Shown here: piece after piece, positions 54,454 to 64,000 of the stretch
Position numbering within the stretch: position 1 is the stretch's first letter
Layout of the letters: every line of letters starts with the position of its first letter
Assembly (NCBI GenBank): GCA_036429605.1
Contig: CM071590.1
Location: 3,472,001-3,536,000, forward strand
Origin: Cladobotryum mycophilum
Lineage: Eukaryota; Ascomycota; Sordariomycetes; Hypocreales; Hypocreaceae
DNA length: 64,000 nt
Direction: 5' to 3'
Program-made: the position numbers and the translations under genes
The notes under the pieces: generated by a model
The model's database searches: none
What the model was told of the DNA's origin: nothing
The model's input: the letters and a program-made list of their open reading frames with translations, nothing else

Positions 54454-55957
54454 CGGAGGCAGGGTACAAAAGTCTTTGCCCACGCTAAGAAACGCCACAA
54501 AATCAGGAAAAGCAAATTTATTAAGGATTACTACCTAAATAATCCTGGCCTTCTTTATACTCATTTCTATCTTTTAGTTTAATGATTTTTTTTATATAAA
54601 CTAGAATTCTTTTTATTTAAGCCTAGATCTTTTCTTACGGTAACTCTTATTAAACGGTTTTTTAAGCTTTAAAAGCTTCTTAACGGTTCTTAAGGGTATC
54701 TTTTTTTATTATTATTCTTTTTATCTATGGTTAGGCAGTCTTAATAGTATTAAGATTAAGGGAATTATTATACTAAAATAATTAAAAGATCTTATAAAGA
54801 TTATAAACCTATTATTAAATATAATAATTATAAACTAAAGCCTTATTTTCTTAAATAACTATACTAGGCTAAGCTTAAAGGTATTCTTTAATAAAAAAGA
54901 ACATTAAAGGAATTAGAATCATTTACTAATATCATCACTAATCGATTCCTTTACTAAAGCTTTATAATAGCTTTTTAATTACTTTTTTCTATTTTTACTC
55001 TAATTTCTAGTCAAAAAGTTAGTATAATTTAAGCTATTATATAGTATTATTTAGTTTCTATTACTTTTTTATAATTAGTTTAAGCTTAATATTTAGTTTT
55101 TTAATAGCTTTTTTTAAGTCTTTTTTTCTTTTATAATTTTTAATATCTAGTAATAATAAAGGCTTTTTTTATTATAAAAAAACATCTTAGAATATAAATT
55201 TACTAATACTTTTCTAATACTCACGAATATAGCTTTAAATAAACTATTTATTAGCTTTTTTTATATATAATAGTTTTTATAATAATAAAATAAAATAATA
55301 AAAGTTTTATTAAATTAAATAATATTTTTTTAATCTTTTAAAAACTAATAATTATAGGCTTTATATTAATAAAAGTATTTAGTTTTTATTTTTATTATTA
55401 ATTTAGGTTTTTTTATTAATTTTATCTTATAAAACTAATAGTTTTAAAGGCTTATAAAACTATTATTTTAAAAAGTTTTATTCCTTTTAAACTAAACTTT
55501 TTAATAATATTAATAATTATTTTTTTTAGCTATAGTAATTGTAGTAAACCTTAGCTATTATCTACTATTAAACCTTTTTTATATACTTAATCGACTAGCC
55601 GCTATAAAAGATATTTTTAAGAAATTTATTTTATAAGGTAAGTGGTTATTAATTAGGCTTAAAGCCTTATTTAATTACTCTTATATAAATAGAATTAATA
55701 GTTTAAACTAAAATTTTAATTAAAATAAATATTTTAATAAAAGTTTTTATTACCTTAAAAAGCACTTTTAATATAATAATAAAAGCTTTAATCATAATAT
55801 TAATTAGTATTTTACTATTAGATAAAAAATTTAATCAGAATACATTAAGAATTAAAGAAAAATAACACACATACGATTTAGGTAGGGAAAAATTTGTGTT
55901 TATTATATGGCGTTTCTTAGTGGCTTGGCGGGCAAAGACTTTTGTACCCTGCCTCCG
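54454..55957. mobile_element. 1.5-kb mariner-like DNA transposon, RIP-degraded
   Basis: The first 28 bases (CGGAGGCAGGGTACAAAAGT, then CTTTGCCC) are repeated perfectly, inverted, at the right end. A second shared block, CTAAGAAACGCCA, lies just inside, offset by about 10 bp. TA flanks both ends (54452-54453 and 55958-55959), the target duplication of Tc1/mariner/pogo elements. The 1,504-bp size fits an element with one transposase gene, but the interior is nearly pure AT and full of stops in all frames. The intact GC-rich ends beside a ruined interior suggest RIP. Confidence 0.75.
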
Positions 55958-58045
55958 TACAAGGTAGGCTTTATATGCAAATACACTAACTTTCTTAGGA
56001 AAATATGAGACGTTAGACGCCGCTAGGGCGAACCCGGGAACAGAGCCTCTGTAACCTCTTTACTAACTCTTTCAACTTCCAGGCCTCTCGTACGTAGCAC
56101 TCCTATCTTTTGTCAATATACAACGTAAAGGGTAAGGCTAGTTGCAATGCTCATGCGGTAAAGCTGATGTTCTGGCCCAGTTGCGAGATTAATAGGCACA
56201 TCTCTAGCCCGTGTAACGAACTTTTTCCTGCATATATGGATAAGACTTCACCAGACGATTCAACCATGATTTTGCTGGTAAGACGTTGGTAGCATGCATC
56301 CTGAAATTAACTTGATGCGACGTCTTCCAAAAGAAGATCAGTGCTGCCCCTCACTTAGCTCGCTTCCATGTTCATCCTCTCTGTAGTGGAACAATAAAAA
56401 CCCCGCACGAAGATCCACTTCTACCGGGATTACTCGACGAAGCGAACAGGTGTCTGCGCACCGAAAGTGACGCTAGGGTACGAATGGGGTCGACAGTCAG
56501 GGGTCAACAGTCAAAGGGGGGGGCGTGTGTAACCCGAAAACGGAACCCCTTAGTAGACACCTCATTCTTTCCAGTATTGCATGGAGATTTGCCGAGAAAA
56601 TCAGGCCATTATGCGCAGTGGGGGCTGTTGATTGGCATGGTCCGTAGCTCATCCTTGTGTTCAATTACGCAATTACCTTTCTCCCTGTACTCTCCCCCAC
56701 GGTAACTTAATGTATGCAACAATACTTATCAAAAAGACTAAGGAGGCGTGCGTTACACAGCCAATCACGCTCCTCAGCTAGCAGCTGCATGACATGATAG
56801 ATAGATAGTAAGCCCCTCTTCAGCTTGGAAAGTACGAGAGAGTAGTCCTAAACCGTCCGAGACGTGCCCTCGGCTGGAAGTCCCCGTTTCCCTTAAGGGT
56901 CTAGTAGAAGAGCGATGGCAGCGCGCCTCCCGGGATCTGCAACAATAGGTCTGCTGCTGCCCGGCTCCGAGCGACGCCGCCCGCCCGTCTGACTGTCTAT
57001 GTAGTCAAGAAGCCCTTGTAGGAGCGAGGATACATGGTGGATGAACCTCCTTCACATGACAAATCTGCATCCACGGGCCGTTGAATTTACCAGCTTGTGG
57101 GGGCGTCGTTTAAGACTCCGCTTCCCCTCAGTGTCTTCCCCTCAGTGTTTTGGGACGCCTCTAAAAAACAATACTAGCTATTCCTCTTGCAGGGAAGACT
57201 TAGTAGGCTCGCAGATTTATGCAGACTTACCAAGTACGTACCGTAAACACTCGACAACTTCGCACACTTTACTCCGTCGGCGAAACTGTCGGGTGTGTAC
57301 GGTATTCGGGGCTCGCTTGTATCTCTGCTTGAGCCTAGGCTGGGACGTGGAGAAACGTAATATTGCCAAGCCGTGCTGTCGTCGACGAATCCATTGAGCC
57401 AATGCAGTGGGAATGCAGTAGTCGGGTCCGGATTCCCCAGGGGGCGCGGTCGAAGGGCTGAGATATACATCCTTGAATATCATCACGAGCCCCCCTCCCC
57501 CGCACCAGCCCCCGCGGGGATAATGTCTACAGAATTGATAGGGTCGAGAATGGGGTGTGGTCAATAGGGTTGGTGTTCGTAAAGTAGTATGAAATATCCA
57601 TCGCCAGCTTTTGGCCGTCATAGGGGGACGGACACAACCAGTCTCTCTCCCTGACGCAGCGCCGGGGGGGGGGGGATAGAGAGTAAAGGCTTTGATCTAG
57701 GATACATCCATAGTCTCTGGTCTGATAACCCTTGATAGTATGATAGCATCGAGTGTGTCTTGTCAAGGTACATTGGGTGCAACCGGATGGCTGCTGTAAA
57801 TCCTGTCACAAAACAAAGGAGCTTTGCAAGGACTCTCTCCTGAATGTTTATGTCATTAGTCTTGGCTGATATCTTCCATCGTATCCCTTTTATTACCCTT
57901 TTGGCTTCTCTTTGGAGGACCTGCGCTTCATCTCATCACTCGTACAAGTGTTCCATGACTAGATTCATACCTATTTACGTGATCACCCTTCTTTACGTAT
58001 ATCTCTAGCCTCATCATCACATTTTGACCCTGCCACACACCAGCA
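55958..58045. promoter_or_regulatory. 2.1-kb upstream region of the A-T-R gene
   Basis: No supported gene. It holds a 62-bp palindromic MITE relic at 57241-57302 and, near the 3' end, a leader with TACGT words before the ATG at 58046. The open frames between 56110 and 57809 have no domain. The promoter of the core enzyme gene must lie in the last few hundred bases. Confidence 0.5.
57241..57302. mobile_element. 62-bp palindromic MITE relic, copy 2 of the CCGTA...TACGG family
   Basis: CCGTAAACACTCGACAACTT at the left is matched by inverted CCGTACACACCCGACAGTTT at the right, with TA on both sides. The left arm closely matches the left end of the element at 46014. Nearly all of the internal sequence is lost, so the two ends abut as an imperfect palindrome. 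Confidence 0.7.
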
Positions 58046-61000
58046 ATGCCCTCCCATACCTTCAATCCGCAAGAGTGGTATGATTTGGCGGTTGGCCACA
58101 ATCTCGGCCTCGGCGAGATCTTCTATAGCAAGGTTCAGAAGTCTCGCGAGGCCATTGCCGTTTGTGACGGGGAAGCTGTTCTTACCTACGGACAGCTACA
58201 TGCCAAAGCCTGCCGTTTGGCTCAAGAGCTATCGCAATGGTTGCGCCTCACCGAGAAGCCTGTGGGAATTGTCGTGCAACATGGGATGGCCGACGTAGTG
58301 GCCCAGATGGCCGTCATCTACGCCGGTGGCAGCTGCGTTCCCATGGACCCTACGCTGCCTGACAATCAGATTCGACGAAGGTTGAATCGGCTGGATGCTG
58401 TGTGTGTCCTGACTGATGAGGCCAACCGACATCGTGACCTTCGCGCTGACGTTGTCTGTATCAACGACTTTGATAATGCTGACTTGGCCCCTGAAAGCAC
58501 ATTATACCCGGTTGCCACTGATCTCGAGCACTGTGCATACCTCATCCATACCTCTGGAACTACAGCCGAACCAAAGGCCGTACAGATCGCGGCTAGATCC
58601 ATACTACATGTAGCCTTCTATGCCCCGTTGGAGCCGGTGTATGACACCGACGTGGTGACCCACGCAAATAACAGCAGTTTTGATGTGTCCCTCTATGACA
58701 TCTGGGTACCGCTGCTGCGTGGTGCCCGGATTGCCGTCATCAGCAAGGCCGTCTTGTTGGATCCAACCATGATGGCTCGGGAGATTGATCGCCTGGGCAT
58801 CACGGTTATGACTACCACCTCTGCGGTACTTAATCTCGCAGCTGTCGTATACCCCAAAGCCTTTGCAAAGTTGCGCCTTGTCATTATTGGCGGTGAGGCC
58901 GCAAACGTCGCCGCCATCAGAGTCATTCTCAAAAAGGGCCCCCCTGCCATGCTCTTCAATGCATATGGGCCGACTGAGTGCTGCGTTTTCTGCTTAGCTC
59001 ATCAGATCACCCCTAAAGATGTCGAACATGGTTCTACAAGTGTAAGCATTGGCAAACCCATCGGCCGTACCATCACGTATATCGCTGTGGATGAAGGAGG
59101 AAGGGGTGATGAAGGGGAGCTCTGGATTGGAGGCCCTGGGGTGTCTCCGGGCTATTTTAGGCAACCCGAAAAGAACCTCGCCGCCTTTGCCGAGCTCGGT
59201 GAAGCGATGACTTCCATTGGGAATCCGATCCGCTTCTATCGAACGGGAGATATAGTTAGGCGCCGTCCTGACGGCGCGATGGAGTATGTCGGTCGCCGAG
59301 ATAACCAAGTCAAGGTCCGAGGATTTCGCATCGAACTAGAAGCTGTTGAGGCGGGCTTGCTTCAGACGGGGCTGTTTTCTGATGCCGTCGCTCTGAAGAT
59401 GGATACGCCTCAGAACGGAGCTGGCTCGATTCTGGTGGCTTATGCCGTGCCCGCGGATGCATCCGACCCCCCTACCACGAACGAGGCGTTAGAATCTGTC
59501 AAGTCTATCCTTCCTCACTACATGGTGCCTCAAGTGGAGCTGGTGCCCCGATTGCCCTTGAACAGACACTTCAAGGTTGATCGTAAGCAGCTGGCGGAGC
59601 TCTTTGGTAGACGATGGGAGAACGTCCCTCCGGCGCAGCCAAAGACTGCATCGCAAGATGTCCGCTCCGCGTTGGCAAGTCTCTGGGCCACAGTGTTGGC
59701 ATCACCATTGACGGTGTACGGGGATGACGATGATTTTATCAATCTCGGCGGCACGTCCCTCCAGACAGCTATGCTCATAAGTCAAATCCGGCGCCAGTTT
59801 GGCATCGATGTCTCGCTTCTCACCCTATACGACAACACTACGCTAGGAGCACTCACCTCCATTATCGAGAAGCGTCTGAGCGGCCAGTCAGAGACCTTGC
59901 ACAACGATATTGATGACTGGGTAGCCGATAGTGAGATCGCAGATGACTTGTCCTGCCCGTTGGACGCTCCCGTTGACTGGTGTCGGGATACGGAAGGGAG
60001 AGTCTTTCTTACGGGGGGACCGGCTTTGTCGGTGCATTTATGCTCGCTGATCTCCTACGCATGCCGCAGACTACCCAGGTCAGATGCCTGGTACGAGCAA
60101 CTGACGCGGCAGTCGGCCAGAAGCGTCTGCGAGCGGCCCTGGCCAAGTATGGCCTTTGGGAAGATGGTTTCGCGGACAAGCTCGTGGCCATCCCCGGCCT
60201 TCTCGAAGATGACTACCTGGGCATGGGCCGCGAGCAGTTTGAGGAGGCTGCCGTTTGGGCCAGTGTTGTCTTCCATCTCGGAGCCCGTGTAAACTACAGT
60301 CAGCCGTATTCGCTCCATCGCGCCTCAAACACACTTGGCACACGTAACATGGTACGCTTTGCCTGCGCTGGCCGTACCAAGGCCATTCACTACGTGTCTA
60401 GCATCAGCTGCTTTGGGCCCACTGGAAGTATTCTGGGGACGACCAGTGTGCAGGAGGACGAGCCTCTGTTACCTCATATTGCTGCCTTGCCATATGATCA
60501 TGGCTATTCTCAGAGCCAATGGGTTGCCGATGAGCTCTTGCGACGGCTCATAGATCGGGGGTTTCCCATTGCCATCTACCGGCCGGGCTTCATCGTCGGC
60601 CACAGCCAGACGGGCGCCTGCAACCCCGATGACTTCTTCTCTCGTCTCATCGATGCCTGCCGTGAGGTCGGATGCTACCCCCAGCTGCCCAACCAGCGCA
60701 AGGAGTTTGTGCCGGTGGACTATGTCAATGCCGCCATCCTGCATATCGCTGCGTCCCCCGCATCCCTGGGCCACGCTTACCACATTGTTCCCCCTAGCCG
60801 AGATGTATCCATCGACATGGATAGCTCGATGGCTATGATCGACAGGGTTTGGAACTTGCACATGCGTTCCGTGCCCTACAAGGAGTGGATAGAGAGGCTG
60901 GCGGCTACTTCATCTAACCGCCTGCTCCCGCTCCAGCCCATGCTGGCGGAGAGGATGAAGGACGGATTCACTCGCTGGGAGTTGTATGAGGACATGCCTG

Positions 61001-61080
61001 TGTATGAGTCGACGAACACGGTTCGGGCGTTGCAGAATTATCCGGGGGGTTGCAATTCCCGGTTTTGGATACATCATTGA
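58046..61080 (+). CDS. NRPS-like A-T-R protein (adenylation, thiolation, thioester-reductase), frame broken once
   Basis: One gene of about 1,011 aa when a G6 run (60013-60018) is read with one extra base. The adenylation domain (about 20-520) shows LIHTSGTTAEPKAV (A3), SFDVSLYDIW (A4), NAYGPTEC (A5), FYRTGD (A7), GRRDNQVKVRGFRIELEAVE (A8) and FKVDRK with the catalytic Lys near 510 (A10). The T domain has DDFINLGGTSL with the pantetheine Ser near 571. The reductase-type domain starts at VFLTGGTGFVGAFML near 653. Its SDR Tyr is in GYSQSQW, where the usual Lys of YxxxK is Gln (residues about 821 and 825), while other contacts (YVSSISCFGP, IYRPGFIVG) look normal. Such proteins activate a carboxylic or amino acid, load it on the carrier and usually release an aldehyde. 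There is no condensation domain. It is the only core enzyme of the cluster. Uncorrected, the frame loses nearly all of the reductase domain. Confidence 0.9.
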
Positions 61081-61318
61081 TGAAGAAGTACCTTGGTTTT
61101 CTAGAGGAAAGGGGTTGGAAGTTGTAAATATAATTTGAACCAGTAGTCCAACCCATAGGGTATGCCTTCGTTTAGTACTTGTGGCCGAAGAAAAAGAAAA
61201 AAGTAAGACGCCAGGGTCATATTATCATAAACGTGAATTGCGCATGCATTTTCGTCACACTTGAGGCTAGTACAACACTGCTATATAGAGTACCCCCATC
61301 ATCCACACATGTTACACG

Positions 61319-62479
61319 TTAGTTCTCCGTAGCGAAATGCTTACGGAAAAACTCCTTTGTGCGAATCAGGTGTTGTTCTGGCTCTGGCTTTCCCAATGCC
61401 ACTGCCGTGGCTCGTTTCAATTCCGCTGCCGTATCAGCTTCGCTGGGCTCAGGAGCAAAATAGCGGCCTCCGGTGGTTTGCGTAAAGGCAAACATGAGCT
61501 TCACGTCTTCCAGCTCCGGAATCCCATGGATATCAAATGCCTCCCATGACGGTAAAACCGGCTCATACCGACACTTCTTTCCGGTTACTACAGAGTGTAA
61601 GCAAAGGCCCCTTTCCTCTGTATATCCTCTGTCTCATGAGCGAGAAGGAGATTAATACAGAGTAATGGTGTAATCCTTACCTTGCTCAAAGTCAGCGACC
61701 AGCTCGTCGAAGCCACGCAGCTGGCTCACACCGTGGATGACACGGCCATTATATCGTGCTGGATCGAGGAATATGCCGTGAACGATATCTCCAAAGTCAT
61801 CGCGTATGCCTACGAAGGGAACCCGATTATCCTCCCCGGGCCCCGCCCAAAGGGGCACCCGAAAGGTGAGGTATCCCTCCTCATCGGGGAGGTACGGAAA
61901 TCCGCCAAATACCGGGGCGATCTCCTCGGCAAGGAAGTTGTCCAGATACCAGGCCGCATTGATGGGTGTAAGGGTCTCGAATGTACCGAGCCCCCTAGCA
62001 TACTGCTCGATCTTGTACTTCACTATGTGGCCCGTCAGCATTAGGCAATGACTGCAAGCAGCATTCTTTGACTACAGACTTTCCATGGCCTTCATATTCA
62101 CCTTGCCGCCAGTCATCTCGATGCATGGAGGGCCCGAGCTGAAGACCAAATGCTTCACGCCCGCCCCAGCGGCCGCGTCAACAATCGCCTTTCCCAGGTC
62201 AAACTCGGTGGGACCATCGGGCTTCCTCCAAATTGGATCATCCGAGTTGAGGTTGACAAACGCTCCCCAGGCACCCTGGAAGGCTGCCAGTATCTCCTCA
62301 CCAAGGAAACCGTCCGCCTTGACGACCTCAGCACCGGCCGAGAGCAAGGAGCGGCTAGCCTGAGAATCGGGGCTCCGTGTGATAGCACGCACGCTGAAGG
62401 ATGGGTTCTGAAGGAGGGATCTGGCCACGGAACCACCCTGGTTACCAGTAGCACCAACGACCGCGATGATAGAAGTCAT
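61319..62479 (-). CDS. NmrA-like NAD(P)-binding Rossmann protein, three exons
   Basis: I model complement(join(61319..61587,61681..62022,62080..62479)), 336 aa, introns 93 and 57 nt. The ATG at 62479 precedes SIIAVVGATGNQGGSVARSL, the NmrA/HSCARG dinucleotide motif. The first intron has a weak GTCTGT donor but a perfect GCTGAC branch site and joins MKAME to MKYKIEQYARGLG. LTPINAAWYLDNFLAEEIAP, FVGIRDDFGDIVHGIFLDP and the C-terminal FTQTTGGRYF are family motifs. Members are redox sensors that bind nitrogen regulators (NmrA) or enzymes such as isoflavone reductase-like proteins. In the cluster it could be a tailoring reductase or the only regulator-like protein. Convergent with the A-T-R gene, 238 bp apart. 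Right border of the cluster. Confidence 0.9.
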
Positions 62480-63960
62480 CGTGATGAGGACAAGAGACAC
62501 AAAGGTAAACTAACTATTGGGGGAAAGGTGCGTCTGTGTCAATGGGGACCGACTTTATAGAGAGAAGTCTAAATGGATAAAGAGCGGGGGAAGGCAAGTC
62601 TTTTAAGTAAAATGGTGTAATAAGAGATAATGAATAGATGGCAAGGAAGAAGCAATGCAACTCATCATTACATTAGTGTTATAACCCAACTCTGTAACTT
62701 GATAAAGAGGACAATATGATAGGAATAGCTACAAGGCAGCATATAAGTTTTTATAAAGCTTATTTTATTTATGTATAAATATAAATATAAATATAAATAT
62801 CATTATAGCGAAAGATATATAACGTAAACCACAAGCGAGCGGACCATCTCTAAAACCTATATAAAACACTGTTTTAACCCCTGCAAAAACCATGAGTTTT
62901 AATAGAATTTAATAAAACTTTGTATGTATATATATATTATACTATAGTAATAGAGTAATATTTTTCTTAAATTTTAAATAAAAATTATTTAAAATTCTAT
63001 TTTAAGATTTTATTATAGGATATTTTTATAATTATAAATTTAAAATAAACTATTACATAAATTTATATAAAATTTAAGAAAAATATTTGTTTATTACTAT
63101 ATTATAGTATATATGTATATAAAATTATATAAAGTTTTATTAAAGACTTAAAGTTTTTGCAAGGGGGTTAGATATGAATGTAAATAGTATTATAGAGAGT
63201 GGTCCGCTCGCTTGTGTGGTCCGCTCGCTTGTGGTTTACGTTATATTATATTTAATAAGTTAAAAGCATTACTGTTTTAGCTATAACTACTATATTTTAG
63301 CTAACTGAAAAACATTACCTAGTGGTTATATTACAAATAGCAATATATTACAGCCTGAGTAGCAATTCTTTAAATCATACTAAATAAATTGTAAACTTAT
63401 CCAAGGGAGGGGTAGATAAAATTTTGGGGGAGACAACCGGTTACCTACTACTTGAGGAGGGGCAGGTCAGGGTTACATGCGTTGGAGGGGTCAAGTTTTC
63501 TGTACCTATACTCCAATCTCTCACTCCGTAGATCAAATACACATTGTAATGACAACGCCTAGGCCCTGATCCATACCTCATGACCGTCATATCTGACCTA
63601 TTCCTCAAGTTCTTCCGTGTTAATCTCGTGGAATCTACATCATACTGGCGCTAAGGCGTAGCCCTAGTGTTCCAAGTTGACTCGCGCGCGAGATCCACTA
63701 GCTCAAGCCCATAACACACATTCCTTCCTTCCTCTTGGTTGCTCGTCTCCATACTAACTACCGAGTCTTGGTACTCGTCGTTGCCGTAGTTTTGCCTGTG
63801 ATAAGCAGAGCAGATAAAACACGCGGGGCATGAATCCGTAGAATTTTTTTCACTCGCTTCGCTGCCACCCCAAGAGGCTACCCCTCCACCAGTCTGTCTA
63901 TCGTTCGATTCCAAAGGTAGTGACATCGTCGAATCCAACCATTCCATCCAAACCATCAAG
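62480..63960. other. right flank of the cluster with AT island and fold-back element
   Basis: Contains the NmrA promoter, an (ATAAAT)n stretch near 62775, the fold-back element at 62820-63243, and the leader of the next gene. The minus-strand 110-codon frame at 63651-63983 overlaps that gene's start and has no domain. Confidence 0.5.
62820..63243. mobile_element. fold-back MITE, about 424 bp, palindromic along its length
   Basis: The left end (TAACGTAAACCACAAGCGAG, then CGGACCA) is matched inverted at the right end, and TA flanks both sides. The similarity continues inward on both arms almost to the middle (for example ATATTTTTCTTAAATTTTA on both), so the element could fold into one long hairpin. 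The right terminus carries a tandem copy of the GGTCCGCTCGCTTGTG unit. The interior is AT-rich with no coding capacity. Confidence 0.75.
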
Positions 63961-64000
63961 ATGTGCGGTGTTGTCGCCCTCATCCTGGCGAATCAGTCAT
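63961..64000 (+). CDS. start of a class II glutamine amidotransferase gene, probably amidophosphoribosyltransferase (partial)
   Basis: Only 40 bases are in the window. They encode MCGVVALILANQS, with Cys2 in the position of the N-terminal nucleophile that class II (Ntn) glutaminase domains expose after Met removal. The hydrophobic stretch after MCG and the ANQ fit fungal amidophosphoribosyltransferase (first step of purine synthesis) better than asparagine synthetase. A leader with CCAACCATTCCATCCAAACC precedes the ATG. With 13 residues the call is tentative. Confidence 0.5.
   Translation, partial: MCGVVALILANQS

Noticed and set aside
56020..56100. Possible tRNA near CGAACCCGGGAACAG
   Set aside because: No acceptor stem, anticodon arm or A box could be formed; no tRNA was found elsewhere in the window either.
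35950..62479. Polyketide synthase, multimodular NRPS, terpene synthase or prenyltransferase in the cluster
   Set aside because: No KS, AT, C domain, terpene-synthase DDxxD or prenyltransferase motif was found in any frame examined.
63651..63983. 110-codon minus-strand open frame at the right edge
   Set aside because: It overlaps the leader and start of the amidotransferase gene and shows no domain.
1..64000. CRISPR arrays, prokaryotic operons, phage or plasmid features
   Set aside because: Spliced genes, U2 snRNA and fungal families show a eukaryotic nuclear sequence; no regularly spaced direct repeats are present.

Overview
The window reads as nuclear DNA of a filamentous ascomycete (Pezizomycotina, probably a sordariomycete; a hypocrealean is my guess, not shown). 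The evidence is short introns (about 53-125 nt) with GT...AG ends and CTNAC-like branch points, a U2 snRNA of fungal type, fungal-specific families, and very AT-rich islands of the sort left by repeat-induced point mutation (RIP).

Left part, 1-35 kb: scattered housekeeping and conserved genes. In order these are a DUF899 thioredoxin-fold protein, a BBE-type FAD oxidoreductase, an Hst3/Hst4-like sirtuin, a mitochondrial-type rhomboid protease, a Tma17-like proteasome-assembly chaperone, a conserved fungal protein, a membrane-anchored Lys-rich protein, a decayed DUF7587-like gene, an F-box protein, a nucleoside hydrolase, LSm8, U2 snRNA, a Pch1/cyclin K-type cyclin, the U4/U6 snRNP protein Prp4, and an S6K-like AGC kinase. 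Three of these are spliceosomal components lying within about 6 kb.

Right part, 36-62.5 kb: an orphan secondary-metabolite gene cluster of twelve genes. Left to right they are MFS transporter (-), O-methyltransferase (-), class I methyltransferase (+), NTF2/SnoaL-like small protein (-), PhyH-type Fe(II)/2-oxoglutarate dioxygenase (+), APH-fold small-molecule kinase (-), P450 (+), P450 (-), Old Yellow Enzyme-type reductase (+), SDR (+), NRPS-like A-T-R protein (+), NmrA-like protein (-). The A-T-R protein is the only scaffold-forming enzyme seen: no PKS, multimodular NRPS, terpene synthase or prenyltransferase. The likely logic is activation of one carboxylic or amino acid, possible reductive release, then redox tailoring, methylation and perhaps phosphorylation, with MFS export. 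No pathway-specific transcription factor is visible. The last 40 bases open an amidophosphoribosyltransferase-like gene.

The cluster is cut up by AT-rich islands and at least five inverted-repeat elements with TA-flanked ends: a 1.5-kb RIP-degraded mariner-like element and four MITE or fold-back copies.

A window-wide oddity is eleven frame breaks in eight genes, all inside mononucleotide runs and almost all repairable by one extra base of the run. Homopolymer under-calling in the assembly is the simplest reading. One gene (21.2-22.2 kb) also has three in-frame stops of C-to-T type and looks truly decayed.
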